Source: Glandiceps talaboti (taxonomy: Eukaryota > Hemichordata > Enteropneusta > Spengelidae). From it: a stretch of DNA of 64,000 nucleotides. Of the stretch, positions 34,779 through 47,056 are shown in pieces. The notes under the pieces were generated by a model, which was given only the letters and a program-made list of their open reading frames with translations, ran no database searches and had not been told where the DNA came from. Each line of letters starts with the position of its first letter. The first letter of the stretch is position 1. The stretch lies in NCBI RefSeq assembly GCF_964340395.1, contig NC_135562.1:7390134-7454133 (forward strand), written 5' to 3'. Made by a program: the position numbers and the translations under genes.

Positions 34779-36446
34779 GTAAGTAGAAAACTGCAAGTTG
34801 CTTTTAAATATACAGCATTTATTAAACTTCGAAACATACTGTATAAACTCAAGTTGTGCCCATTCAATGTGTAGTTTTCTTGTGATCCTGCACAAATTCA
34901 GGATTGACGCCATCACTCGCAAATTTGATTATGAAATACCGTGTACAACAAAGTGCAGCATTAACAAGTTTGATTTAGGTAAAATATGCAATCATTTAGT
35001 AGTTCACAGCAATCACCATAACCAATACTGCCAAAAGGTATTTTCATCTTTCATCATAAGCACTAACTAAAATTATCAAATAAATTAAAATATTTTAAAA
35101 TGATCAATAAATATTTATAAAAAATGCATAATATTTGGTAAATTTCTAAGAATATTTTTAATTAATTAATGACCACTGATGTTCTTGTAGCATACAACAT
35201 GTAGATTTTTTTTCTGAGTTCTATGGATTATGTTTGCCCTTTTAGTGGTAATCTTTGAGACGTATGTTTTTGACACATGAGTTCTAAGTGGTTTTTGGAA
35301 GCCATTGAAGAGCTTGAAAGCTTTTTAAAGATATCTATACTCATATTAAAGTGATATACAGACCACAATTTTCTGAATTTTTGCTCACTTATTGTAGTTT
35401 CAAATGACAAAGCTACTTTAAACTTGCTTGCCTTTGTGCCAGATTCGTTTAATCAATATTATCGTTATTTGATAGAGTATGGGTTTTAAAACGAAAGAAA
35501 GTGATATTTATTGATTCGTTTTCTCAAGATTGAAAATCTGGCAAGTCTTTAACAACTATAATGCTAAGACAATTTAGAGAAATATAAAAGAATTTGGATG
35601 GTAAAAGTTTTATTTTCAAGAAAATTGTAGTAATCTATAAATGTGATCTTCCTGTCATGTGGTCATGTGACATCTGAATTGGTGGCCATTTTGAATATCA
35701 TCTGGGCAGGATGGAAGCAGACAGGGACATTCTTTACATAGAAATTTTTGGATGGCTTATGAATTGTTTTCCTTGATTTTAAAAAGCACTGATGTTTTAT
35801 TTGTGCAAAGCTGCGGTTTTCTTTAAATAATTAAAATAACTACACATTTGTTTGATTTTTCAAGTCCATACCAGATTTACATGAAACATGGAGCCTTGCA
35901 ATCACAGTATTTGAAAATATATTGTTGATGGTTGATCTTGATCATGAAAACTTGCTTTTCTAAAATGATTATATTTGTACATATTTTTTCTTTCCTCATT
36001 ATTCTCACCCAGGAATTAAAATGTTTGATAGTTACATAGGGTGTCTAGATTGTAAGGCAGTAAGGAAAGCTGTTAGTGTTCTCCACACGACTTTATGAAA
36101 CCTGTTCTCCACATGACTTTATGAAACCCATAAATCTACACCTTAAATATGTAAATGAGGCATGCCAGTGCAATTAAAATACTATTACGTGGTGCAGTAA
36201 TGAAATTTTGACAGTCTAGTGTAGTTAATATATGAAATAATGCAATAATGGTATACATAAATAACAATAAATGTCAAAAATACAATTATGATATATTATG
36301 TAACATGAATCATAAAATAGAAAAAATGTATATTTTCATTAATCATGCAGTGCCAGGCTTAAATTTATCTTCTATGCTTTACAAAAGTGAACTGATTGGT
36401 TACCATTTTCTATTGATTTCAATTGGTTTTCAGCATGTCACCTTAT
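34779..36446. other. AT-rich non-coding stretch
   Basis: GTTCTCCACA.GACTTTATGAAACC is directly duplicated near 36078-36130. A strong acceptor at 36012 (TCATTATTCTCACCCAG) leads into a frame that stops within that duplication. Nothing else is supported. Confidence 0.35.
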
Positions 36447-36890
36447 TAATTTGGTAGTCTAGATACAATGTTTAGTAGTCTATGTGTCCTGGACTACTGC
36501 TAATTTGGTAGTCTAGATACAGTGTTTAGTAGTGTACATGTCCTGGACTACTGCTAATTTGATAGTCTAGATACGATATTTAGTAGTCTACGTGTCCTGC
36601 ACTACTGCTTATTTGGTAGTCTAGATACAGCGTTTAGTAGTGCATGTACATGTCCTGGACTACTGCTAATTTGTTAGTCTAGATACAATGTTTAGTAGTC
36701 TATGTGTCCTGGACTACTGCTAATTTGGTAGTCTAGATGCAATGTTTAGAAGTCTATGTGTCCTGGACTACTGCTAATTTGGTAGTCTAGATACAATATT
36801 TAGAAGTCTATGTGTCCTGGACTACTGCTAATTTGTTAGTCTAGATACAATGTTTAGTAGTCTTATGTGTCCTGGACTACTGCTAATTTT
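36447..36890 (+). repeat. 54-bp tandem array with a hairpin in each unit
   Basis: Eight units start at 36451, 36505, 36559, 36613, 36671, 36725, 36779 and 36833. All steps are 54 bp except one of 58 bp, caused by a 4-bp insertion. The unit contains TTGGTAGTCTAGATACAATG, TTTAGTAGTCTATGTGTCCT and GGACTACTGCTAA. AGTAGTC and GACTACT can pair around an 11-base loop. Although 54 is a multiple of three, every frame has a stop per unit. Confidence 0.95.
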
Positions 36891-37171
36891 GAGCCCTGTT
36901 GACAATTCTAAATATTTTTGTCCATTGATGTTTATATACTGGCATGGAAAAATTCCTTAACTGAAAATTTCAAAGATACCGATTACAATGCCAGTTTTTC
37001 ATATATATAGATTAACACAAGCAATATACACGTCCATTGTTGCCAGGGGATACCAGTAAATTATCAAGTGTAGTGCTATGAGATAAACGTGACAGCCAGA
37101 TAATGATACCAACAGCTGTTGTCAATGGTTTTCTCAGTCTGTCATTATATTTTCATCCAAATGACTGAAAG
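36891..37171. other. Non-coding stretch
   Basis: Nothing supported. Confidence 0.35.
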
Positions 37172-37192
37172 CATGTATTATTGAATTCTAAG

Positions 37193-37213
37193 GCTGAATT
37201 ACACAAGATCCAG
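37193..37213 (+). other. Candidate microexon
   Basis: The donor GATCCAG|GTAAGGTG is strong. With the acceptor TTGAATTCTAAG the exon is 21 bases and encodes LNYTRS with split codons at both ends, in phase with the 34731 and 40504 candidates. With an upstream acceptor (ACTGAAAG) it would be 42 bases in phase 0, encoding HVLLNSKAELHKIQ. Either is weak on its own. Confidence 0.18.
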
Positions 37214-37440
37214 GTAAGGTGACTACTGAGGACATGTAGTCTGGCAAATTTTCTCTCTTATTGAGCATGCAATAGCATTAGCTACATACAAAACTTAATT
37301 GAATGCCTGCATCGGTACCTATTTAGAGCATTTGTTTTGAGGAAACGGCAAATACATTGCATAATAATATTTAAAGTAAAAATTCTAGGTACTTCGAAGG
37401 TGAACAAGTTTTAAAATGACTATTTTGTACTGTGGCTATG

Positions 37441-37629
37441 AAATTCTCAGTACCTGAAATAGTATATGATAGGTACATCATAAGAATAATGAACATTTGA
37501 TTTCTTGGTTGACGCCATAATTTCTGCTCCACGTGCATTACCATAGACACATGTGAGAATAAGTCAACCTTCTTGTTCTATTTTGACCCTCTAGCATGAA
37601 GTAAAATACTATCGCAGGTACTGGGAATT
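37441..37629. mobile_element. Miniature inverted-repeat element R4, copy 1
   Basis: The left end CTCAGTACCTGAAATAG is mirrored at the right by CTATCGCAGGTACTGGG, an imperfect 17-bp terminal inverted repeat. AATT lies outside both ends and may be part of the element. The interior (CTTGGTTGACGCCATAA, GAGAATAAGTCAACCTTCTT, GTTCTATTTTGACC, CTCTAGCATGA) is shared with 61131-61324. It is non-coding; the superfamily is not determined. Confidence 0.7.
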
Positions 37630-37757
37630 CTGTATCCTGAATAAAATCTAATGCATATGTATAGGTCTGGTTTGAAAGTTATTTGATTTCACCCTATTAC
37701 TGTATTTAATGCCAGTGTGTTATGGTTAACAACATTTTATTATGTGTGTACTCAGAT

Positions 37758-38036
37758 ATTATTTGCATAGGTGTGTGCACATGCTAGTGGTATTGTCACC
37801 GACAGTGCAATACCAAAACCATTATTACCTGTATGTAAATGTATACAATTGATGGTATGATTTTTGGTTGTACAAGAAAGTGCATGGGGAGGAGGTATTT
37901 GCACTTAGTGCTTGCAGTGTTTTCTGATGCACTAGCTACACTCATGAAAGTACATCCCCTGAGAACACTGCAAGCACTCACGCAAATTGATGAGTATACC
38001 ACACTTGCACTTGCATGTCATAGAGTTCTGCCATAC
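37758..38036 (+). repeat. Fold-back repeat family R1, copy 3
   Basis: This is the best-preserved fold-back half. ATTTGCACTTAGTGCTTGCA plus GTGTTTTCTG pairs with CTGAGAACACTGCAAGCACT plus CACGCAAAT around a loop of about 40 bases. The paired octamer block is lost in this copy. It ends with CACTTGCATGTCATAGAGTT and CTGCCA. Confidence 0.65.
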
Positions 38037-39770
38037 ATGTAGTATACTGGTTATAAAAGGCACCAGCAGGATCTACTTCTTTGTGCAGAGTTCATATAAA
38101 CATCTTGTATTTCTCAGTGGCATCATGATAATTCTATTCTATCTTACACTTTACATGTATACCAAGGAAGATCATACCCATCAGGATCATGGTTAATACC
38201 CCCGTTTTTTTTAAACATAGATCACAGTTGGACTGTAATGTAAGCATTATTGACGATATGATTGACTGGTGGGTGGGTGGGTGGGTGCATGGTGACACCT
38301 TAGAGTGAGAGTGCGTTCAAATAGAGAGTTGAGACTGGTCAATGCATATTTGTACCATGGTTAATCCTCTTTCTCCCACTTTGTACTTACTTATGTATAA
38401 ACAAATACCCACTAGGAAGTCTGTAAGTTATGCCATGACAGGGCGCCCTCATACACCAACCCTGCCCACATCAGTGAGAGGAGGCTGGTGAGGGCAGAAT
38501 GACACGAAGTATCTTACAGTCCTACCTCCTAGGGAGACAGAGGATGGCAGGGATATGCTTCTCAGGCAGTATCTATAATTCTGTTGGTCAAACAATTTAA
38601 ACAAGTCTGAGGGTTATTCTTCCAAAAACATTGACACAAGTCTGACGGTTCATGATTTCAAATATTAGATGCATAATTTCAGCAGCATCAACGGTGTTCC
38701 TAATAAGTTGCATATTTTATGGACTCCAGTCCATACCACAGACCTTGAGGCTGTCATATTCGATAATTTCCTCTTTGCATCACTCCAAATGTAAACATGT
38801 ACATGCAAGCATATATAAAGCAAAGTGGCTGGTTCCTGTGTCTCTTCTGGGAAAATGGATCTGTGAAACAAAAGGTACAAATGACTGTTTGTGTGTAGCT
38901 GATGTTCTCGTCTCTGCACTTGGCGATAGGAGTTTGTAATTTCTGAGTGCTCTCTTGACAAAAAGAAAATTACACTCCCATCTACAGCATTGACTTAAAA
39001 GATACCAAACTTGTCACTTGGCACCATTTGAGCTTATAGGCCTGGTTTGTTCATTTTCAGTAAGTGAAGTTCCTTTCTAGTCATAAATCATTAACTAAAG
39101 CTAGAGATTGCAGCCTATATAAGCTCTCTGGTGAAAAAAAAATTCTAGGGTGAACACTAAATGTTGATATTGCGGTTTAACCCCAAGGTTGTGTACATGT
39201 CCTTTCTCCTCATGTCACAGCAGTTAATATAAATTGAACTTAGTCAGTGCATTTCTTGAGGGAGATGTGAGTTGTATATTGAATGTGCTGTTGACTGCAA
39301 CTTGACTCTGACTTGCCACTCCATCAGAAGCACACAAATGTCTGTGTTGATGACACATGAGATTCTTTCCAACAGTACGCATCCCCATATTTCTTATTTT
39401 AAAAACATCCCTCTGGTCACAAATTCCGTATACCAAAGAAATTTCCTTAAACATTCCTTTATTCCATTTAGTAATTTCAATTTTAAATACCAAATACTTT
39501 TAATTTTAACTTTCATGTTATCCTAGATCTGTTATCTTATCTTACTGTCACTTTTTACTTGCTGTTGATCAACACTATCACAAAGTCTGTAAGTTTAACC
39601 TGTGTCATTGAGTTGTTTTCTTTATTTCCTTTTATTGTTGTTATCTTTGTTTTGATTATTGTATTTGTCATCTGTTTTTGGTGTGTAACTAAAAATGATT
39701 TTCCCTGTGCATACACTATGGACAATAATGTTATTTCTATTCTATTGCATTTTGTTCTATAATTCTATTC
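38037..39770. other. Non-coding stretch
   Basis: This holds a (GGTG)n run near 38270 and a short hairpin (GCCCTCA near 38450 with TGAGGGC near 38492). Overlapping open frames at 38652-38961 on both strands lack splice support. Confidence 0.35.
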
Positions 39771-39992
39771 GATTTATTATACAATATCATATCCATTCTA
39801 TTCTATATCATATTTATTCTATTCTATTCTGTTTATTCTATTCTGTTATATTTATTATATTATATTGTATTGTATTGTATTGTATTGTATTGTATTATAT
39901 TATATTATATTATATTATATTATATTATATTATATTATATTATATTATATTATATTATATTATATTATATTATATTATATTATATTATATTC
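39771..39992 (+). repeat. (TATAT)n pentanucleotide microsatellite
   Basis: TATTC and TATTG pentamers pass into a nearly pure TATAT repeat from about 39896 to 39989. The forward frame through it gives an Ile/Leu/Tyr-rich artefact. Confidence 0.95.
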
Positions 39993-40503
39993 TAGTACTT
40001 GTGGACAAAATTGACTTCTAATTAACATGTATGATATAATTTGGACAGAGTGTCTTATTAACAATTTTCAGTGAAATTCAATATATTCTTAATTGTCTGA
40101 TCCAAAAAATACTACCCCCCTAGTTACTGCTATTGCAGCTTAAATGTGTCTTACACCTTGTAAAATCCCTTTCATTTAGAAATTAAACCTTAGATTGTAA
40201 CCATTTTTAATTGTTTTTCATAGATGATTAATTCTTTTTAAAAATAAAAAACAGGACTAAATGTAAATGTCATTGCATTTCACCTTTCGCTTGATATTAT
40301 CATTAAAAATACATAATACTTTATACATAGAAACGATTTAGACCCAAAATGGCGGAAATGATCGGTAGTGAAACGTAACAAAATTACTTGCCTGAAGCAA
40401 ACTCCACCATGCCATGAATACTAGAGTTACCTATTTCCCTGAAGACACTTTATAAATATTTATAGTGTGTGTACTTTTTGCAGTTTTCTTGTAACATTTC
40501 CAG
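39993..40503. other. Non-coding stretch
   Basis: AAAATGGCGGAAATGATCG at 40347 resembles a start or a YY1-type site, with a weak GTAGTG donor after it. Nothing firmer is seen. Confidence 0.3.
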
Positions 40504-40564
40504 GATGACTATCAAAACGCTACTTTTAGATATTGCCAAACAATATTATCCAGGCCTTTCGCAG
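40504..40564 (+). other. Candidate internal coding exon
   Basis: The strong acceptor GTTTTCTTGTAACATTTCCAG and the donor TCGCAG|GTACTC bound 61 bases. One base completes a split codon, then MTIKTLLLDIAKQYYPGLSQ follows, ending in phase 0. It joins in phase to the 49739 candidate. The peptide looks helical; no family is recognised. Confidence 0.3.
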
Positions 40565-41084
40565 GTACTCACTTATTCTAAAGGTATAATATTGATATGT
40601 ACTCTTGTTTTGTTTAGTAGTAATCAATCAATCAAAAGACTTTGTATAGCGCCAAAATCCAATACGTTGTAATGTTCTAATACTTCTGTGGCGCTGAACA
40701 GGAACAATGGTAGATCATTGTAAAAAATTGGAGAAAGCTCTTTCAAACATAGTGTTTCCATTATGACTGATTGTATATCTTATACTTAGAGAACAGGATT
40801 CTAAAGGCCTTTCACATTCACTCATTGTATAGCTATTTATTATTTAGTTCTTCCGATTGAAAATCCGACATTTTTTTTTTCTATTTTTAGATCCCTGAAA
40901 AATGGTAACCCTCTCCCTAGCATTACATTAGGTTGCAATTACTGTGCACTGTGTAACAACAGAACTATGATGCATGCAACACACACAGAACAAACAAACC
41001 ACACAAACCTATTTATCTTAACTGTGCTTGCACCAACTTCACAGCATATTTAATTTAAAAGGACAGTAGTCGTCTAATTTACCC
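40565..41084. other. Non-coding stretch
   Basis: Nothing supported. Confidence 0.35.
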
Positions 41085-41225
41085 ATGCATACCTTGGGGT
41101 CCCATGCTACAAAAATATACCTATGGTATGGACACTCAAACAAACTATGTCTGAACACAAATTTACATGATTTGCGAAAGATTACACTCCTGCTTGAACT
41201 CTATAAAGTACATGTAAGCAAAGTT
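41085..41225 (+). repeat. Dispersed repeat R9, copy 1
   Basis: It shares GGGTCCCATGCTA, CTAT-GGTA and ACATGATTTGCGAAAGATTA, then CTTGAACT with 59795-59945. The two copies are diverged and their boundaries are uncertain. Confidence 0.45.
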
Positions 41226-41728
41226 AACCCTTTCATGACTAGAGACGAGTTTTAAATAATATGGGGACCCAATTTATATGAATATTTTCATAATTACGGG
41301 TAAGAGTTCATGTGTACATTTTGTACATACATGTTGTGGATAAGAAAGTAATGCATGTGTTTATCAACAAACAAAAAATTACTTCACCTGGACATTGAAT
41401 AACCACTGAACTTTAGTTTAAGTATTTCATTTTGAACATAATTTTGAATTCATTAAAAGTGAGCTCTTCTGCATAGAAGATAGATACTCATACATAATTT
41501 GTTTCGGTTATGAGATATCGTGGTATAAACATTTATGGGAAACATTAGTTGGATTACAATGTACGTAAAATAAAAAAACACTTTCATTTGAACATTTTCT
41601 ATGAATTACTGTAGGGTAAATGAACTTTTGTTAGAAACATTAATCCATGAAACAGATAACATGTAACTATGAAATACCGTGTAGTATATGTGAGAATAAA
41701 TGTTCATGACTCCGTTCATACTTAGTCA

Positions 41729-41799
41729 TGAAATTTCTACTCACAGAGTCAAAGTTATTTGCTTGCAAGAATCGTTTAAATCTGTGAGTAGGAATTTCA
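41729..41799. ncRNA. miRNA-precursor-like stem-loop
   Basis: TGAAATTTCTACTCACAGA (41729-41747) and TCTGTGAGTAGGAATTTCA (41781-41799) are inverted repeats of 19 bases with a single mismatch. That mismatch becomes a G-U pair in plus-strand RNA. One more A-T pair extends the outside, and the loop is 33 bases. Size and pairing resemble a miRNA precursor, but conservation and expression are unknown. It could equally be the remnant of a small palindromic element. Confidence 0.3.
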
Positions 41800-44098
41800 T
41801 TTCTTGCCGTAGTACATGTTGGAAAATTTTCTGTGAAATATTGGTACAGAAGAATTAGTGTTGGAGTATTTTTGTTGGCAACAATGCTTTGAAATATTAT
41901 AATAATGTACTTTTATTGGAAATATTAATCAATGAAATATTGTTATTAATGTACTTTTGTTTTCAAAATCAGGCTATGAAATACAGCTTTGGAAGTATTC
42001 ATGAACTTCTGTTGGCAACAGCAGACAGTGAAATATCCTTGTATAAACTTACTTAATTGTGGACAGGATGACTTATAATGTAGTTGCATCATTGATAAAC
42101 CCTTTTAAACAGGCATATTGTAATCAAAACACATCCTCTATCACACAAAGAGATATTTGTATACATGTAGTTCCATTAAACTGTTCTTGTTTCAGTCTCT
42201 TAGTTATGAAATCTTGGAGGCTGCATGACTATTTTTGATGGTAACAACTTGTGAACAGGATGACCTACGTGCACAGACACATCAAATAATGTAATGGAAA
42301 CAGTTCAACTCTTTATACTCCAGACTTATTCAATAAAATGCCTCATTTTGTATCAATCTGTACTATACAGGTACTATACAGGTCTGTAATTTATATGCCA
42401 GTATCATTTATCAAATCTCAAGTTGACATGTATATTTTGATGGAAACAGTCTGAACAAGTCTGAAGGCATGCACTATACTTTGTACAGTGTTAACAACTC
42501 GCAAAGTGAAAATCCATGTAGATGTATGTCCTTTGTGGAAAGCACTTACTTAAGTGAATTAAAGTTTTTTGAATATGTTTAGTATAAAAACAATCTGAAA
42601 ATTCCTCATTGTCCCATTTTGAAAAAGAAAAAAATCAGCATTTACTATGTAACGGTGAATGCACTTTAGGTGTGTGTTAATCAATACAACTGCTCATCAG
42701 TCAGACTGCAAAAATGTAGTATAGGCTGTGAAACATAAAGTTCCATGAGTATGTCTTTTATACATATTCCAGTAAAAATAAACCATGTCATGTATTTGTC
42801 ATATATTCTACTAAATTTTGTGTTCTTTCAATCTGATTAAAATGTAGTAATCAGCTTGATTCATTTATCAATCTTTATTTCCCGACTTGTCATTTATTTT
42901 TGCTGTTATCTTTCTGGGTTGCACATCCCATCAAACCGATTCCTACATCAGATTTTAATCTGCTTGCAGGAAGAGGCAACAGTAACAACAAATGACAACA
43001 TATGAAGGAAAGAAAGGTGGATGTAGATACCAATACAATTGTTAATCCTTCAGATTTTACTCAGATTGATGTTGAATGTGAAACCAAATACTAAATCTGG
43101 AGATCACCTTTACATTACGAAGTTAAATGAGGTTCTTCCTTTCTATGCATGTGCATGGTTGTTCCGCAGTCATCTTTTGGTGAATATGGTTGACTGTAAA
43201 ACAAAGAGTTACATTTGTATGGCCTTGCTACAAAGCAATTATGGTGATAGCATGACAGTAGAACAACCCACTCAAGTGTTCAAGTAGTAAAATCTAATAA
43301 TCCGCAGGTAATCCTGGAGTACCATTGTCAGGTGATGTTTAGTGTAAGACAAAACATCAATTTAGATATATTTTTGACATAATAAATGTCAGGTCATAAA
43401 AATGTTAAATAATATGAATTAATAATGACTTATGGTCACTGAGTGACATGCAAATGTATATTATGTAAAGTCAACAAAAATGAGTACATCAAATATGTAC
43501 AAATATAATGAAAGAAAGTGATCTGAATAATGTTTCTTTGGGGGAAATCCAGAATACCTAGTATGTAACCTTAAATAAATCTCTGCAAGCCGCCTAGGTA
43601 ATCTCGAGTATTCATGTTCATCCAATCTACAAAGTATGTATTTATCCGTTCTTGTAACCTGGATTTTTTTCAAATTCACGTGATGACTACTCAAACAGAA
43701 AATTGCACATGGATGTATTTTTCACATCACAATTATAACTTTTGGATAGCATCAAATGGGTTCATTTATTATGTTGGAAATTTCATTTGCATGTGATTTT
43801 TCTTTGGCAATCTCTTTAAAATTGACATGATGACCAAAACAGACATTCCCAAATGGTCATAGTTGTCTTTATTTACCCAATTTTACACCGTACAACTCAA
43901 TATAATGATTCAATGCAAAATCTAATCTGCATTTTGTTGTTCTCAAGATAGTTTTCTATTTAAAAAATGAAGAACTGTACAGACTAAAAGTAGATAAAAT
44001 TATAAAGTTGCCTTTTAATAGAATTCCTCTTAATTATCACAGTTTTTCTGTAGGCATAAAATCTTATAGATTACTTGTAGTTGTATTTAAATTCACAG
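41800..44098. other. AT-rich non-coding stretch
   Basis: Loose repeats of GTACTTTTGTT..AAATATTAATC.ATGAAATA occur at about 41500-42060. Strong acceptors near 42198 (CTTGTTTCAG) and 42969 (TCTGCTTGCAG) are each followed by a stop within about 11 codons without a good donor. No gene is supported. Confidence 0.35.
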
Positions 44099-44268
44099 TG
44101 TCTAGTACCACCATAATGCCAATAGAACTTATCGAAGGGGACTGTGTGATTTATATATGGAAAAAATGTCCAAAGAAGATAAATATCGCAGACGATGTCA
44201 ATCGTCATTGCAGTGAGGAGCGGCTAATTGCCACCATGGTGGTACTACATGTAGACTCGGCTATTTAA
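44099..44268 (+). other. Candidate terminal exon or open frame
   Basis: After an acceptor-like TTGTATTTAAATTCACAG the sequence is open to a TAA at 44266-44268 and is locally richer in G+C. Pieces include MPIELIEGDCVIYIWKKCPK and INIADDVNRHCSEERLIAT. A donor-like GCA|GTGAGG lies inside at 44213. GCCACCATGGTGG at 44230 is a palindrome that resembles a start context. The product is unknown. Confidence 0.2.
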
Positions 44269-44275
44269 ATGATAT

Positions 44276-44415
44276 CTGAATATAATGATACTTTTACTGT
44301 GAAACGTAAAGTTCCATCTGTATGTCCTTGTTTGATGTCTTATTCAGCCATATCTGTATATCATGATACTTTGACTGTGAAACGTAAAGTTCCATCTGTA
44401 TGTCCTCGCTCGATG
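44276..44415 (+). repeat. 78-bp direct duplication
   Basis: ATGATACTTTGACTGTGAAA plus CGTAAAGTTCCATCTGTATG and TCCT.G.TCGATGTC occurs twice, with GAAACG at 44301 and 44379. A related GTGAAACATAAAGTTCCAT lies at 42728. Confidence 0.85.
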
Positions 44416-45740
44416 TCCTTTTATCCGGTTTCACTTTAAATAGCAGCATCAGTAGTGCATTGATGGTTTCCTGATCAGTCTCATTGATACTCCAGTCCCT
44501 AGTTAATTAAGTGCCTGTTGCCCAGTGAGTATTACTCATTACTGCTTGTCATCTTATATTGTCAGGGTTCTGTTAACCTTTATTGCCTAGTAACCAGGGA
44601 GCAAAGACTCTTTTATCTCTGAATAGAAATTTGACAGGTTATTCACATTTTGTCTGGAAAATGTTTCATCATCTCAGTCATCGGTAATGTTGCATAAACT
44701 GCAGTTACTGTAGTGTGTTTGCGTCCATTTTTTAAATATTCAAATGTCTCTGTTTTCTACAAAAGCATATCCGCTAAACTCAGGTTTTTTTCATCCATAT
44801 GGTATACCTGGATACAAGGTACATAGATGTGTGTTATGCCATGTCACTTGCATCCTTTCTGTACCTTTTCACATTCCCATTGCATTAGTGATATCTTGAT
44901 AAGGATTACATGAAATCATTCTTATTCTGACCCACTTTGCCAAGCAACTCGTTTCCACACCTAGATTTTAATCATAGTCAGAATTAGGTCTTTGAATATC
45001 TACTCAATGGTATCAGATCTCACATTGTCTGAAAAGTGTCAATCATGAGTTAATTTGCATATTTATTAGATTTATCCATTTATTATGTATGACAACATTG
45101 AATGTTCTAATTATACTCCATGGAGTTGTCCTGTTGTATATATATAAAGAGTACAATTTTCAGTTCAAATAACTCTCTATGCTAATAGAACAACAGTACA
45201 AAATACTCTTGTTATATAAGAATGCAGACCTTAAAGCTTTCGTAGACATCACATCCATATTGCCATTAGAACGGACGAAATGTAATTTAACAGTGCATTA
45301 GAAATTCATGAGCGCAGTTGCTTGGGTCAGTTATGTAGTCAATCATCCATTTAACATATCACTTCCCTACAAACTTGATTGTTTGTGTATGGCACAGTGA
45401 TTCAGCCATCAAACATCCTGCTTCCCCCAACAAACTTTGTTGTTTATGTCTGGCACAGTGATATATTTTCTTCTGTGAAACTGCAAAATTAAACTAAAAG
45501 TCTTGTTCTTTCTGTTGTAATTGAGAATACATAATATTACTAAACTGAATGAATTTATAGTCATGAATATGTATTGTTCATCTAACACACATACATGTCT
45601 GCTGATGCCCATGAGGCCACACTGGTCCAATATTAGGGCAATGCTATATCAGAGAAGAATACTTGCGTTTTTTATTGCCAGTCTTGTGATGTGAAATCAT
45701 AACACGATTCCAGAAGCCAAATTGTACTAAATGATTTTAT
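44416..45740. other. Non-coding stretch
   Basis: CAAACTTTGTTGTTTATG..TGGCACAGTGAT-type text is duplicated near 45370-45460. No gene is supported. Confidence 0.4.
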
Positions 45741-45764
45741 TTCCAGGAGTAGTGTTTCCTTTAA

Positions 45765-46660
45765 GGTATTTTTATTTCCTTCAACTGAAGGAATAGATAA
45801 AGTATAATTATAATGTAGAAAGGGGGAAGTCCCCTCAAGTCATTTTTATTTACTCAGCTGAAGAAATAGATAAAGTATCAGAATGGCAAGTCCCCTTTAA
45901 GGTGATAATTGTATTTTCCTCAAATGAAAATACTAAAGAAAAATGGTGACAAGTCCTCTTAACTCTTTTATAGTTTTCTCAACTGAAGAAATTGATAAGT
46001 ATATTTAACTAAAAGGGTGATGATTCTCCTTGAGTAATTTGTATTTTTCTGAACTGAAGAAATTGATAAGGATCAGGTTAGCAAGTCCCTTTAAGTCATT
46101 GTATATTTCCTATACTTGAAGAAATAGAGAAGTATGTTAATAAGTCTGATGGACGCTCAAGGTGTGTGTGTGTGGGTGGGGGTGGGGGGGTACCCTTAAG
46201 TCATCTGTAATTTTCTCAACTGAAAAGGTGGATAAGTATCAGGATAATGTCCCTGTAAGTCATTTGTCTTTCCTTTAATTGAAGAAATATATCGGTATGT
46301 TAATTAGTATAAAAGTTAACTAGAAGGGTAATGAGTCCCATTAAATCATTTGCAATTTGTTCAACAGAAGAAATTGATGTGTCAGGATAACGTCCCTGTA
46401 AGTCATTTGTCTTGCCTTTAGTTGAAGAAATATATAGGTATGTTAATCTAATAGACACTCAAGGGGTGATGAGTCCCATTAAGTCATTTGTAATTTGGTC
46501 AACTGATGAATTTGATGTGTCAGGATAACGTCCCTGTAAGTCATTTGTCTTTCCTTTAACTGGAGAAGTATATTGGTATGTTAATTAGTCTATTAGACGC
46601 TCAATGGGTTATGAGTTTCCTACATTTGCAATTTGAAGAAATTGATAAGTTTGTGTTGGC
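45765..46660 (+). repeat. Degenerate array that becomes a ~140-bp dimer
   Basis: AACTGAAGAAAT.GATAAGTAT recurs at about 45784, 45855, 45922, 45980, 46051, 46114, 46217, 46277, 46361, 46420, 46499 and 46557. The first steps are 58-71 bp. After 46217 two unit types alternate with 137-144 bp between like units. Each unit also carries a version of AAGTCCC.TTAAGTCATTTGT. Confidence 0.75.
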
Positions 46661-46865
46661 CACTAGGTTGCTTCCAATCTAAGAAATATAAAGTGTGATG
46701 TTACCAAGTCCTTTCAAGTAGCTTGTCTTTCTATTGGCTATGTAAAGTATTGAAATAGAATGCTGCATTTGTCCTTAAAATTACAATTCTTACGGCATTT
46801 TGCTGTTTTGTATAAACACAATAATATCATAATCCTATGACACATACAAATTGTAAATGCCAATG

Positions 46866-47056
46866 TGGGCTCTTGCTGTATTTAAACACTTATACTTGCA
46901 GTATTTTCTGCTTCACTTTCACTTATTAATGTTAATATATATGTTATATATATATTAATGTTCCTGTAAGTATAACCACAGAGAACACTGCAAGTACTCA
47001 CCATACAAATATATAGAGAGAGTGTATTACACCCACATCATGGAGTTCTGGTATAG
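46866..47056 (+). repeat. Fold-back repeat family R1, copy 4 (partial)
   Basis: Only the fold-back half is present. CTTGCAGTATTTTCTGCTTC pairs with CAGAGAACACTGCAAG, and the usual loop is replaced by a TTAATGTTAATATATA palindrome. It ends with ATCATGGAGTTCTGG. Confidence 0.6.

Noticed and set aside
36012-36110. Exon after the strong acceptor at 36012
   Set aside because: The only open frame ends in a local direct duplication, and no donor is present before the stop.
38652-38961. Overlapping ~95-codon frames on opposite strands
   Set aside because: Neither has good splice sites or recognisable motifs, and opposite-strand overlap of this kind is common by chance.
39695-40021. 108-codon Ile/Leu/Tyr-rich frame
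   Set aside because: It runs through the TATAT microsatellite and has no independent coding signal.
43461-43694. Minus-strand 77-codon frame with a charged segment
   Set aside because: The peptide looks plausible, but the upstream acceptor region is purine-rich and no donor fits; insufficient support.
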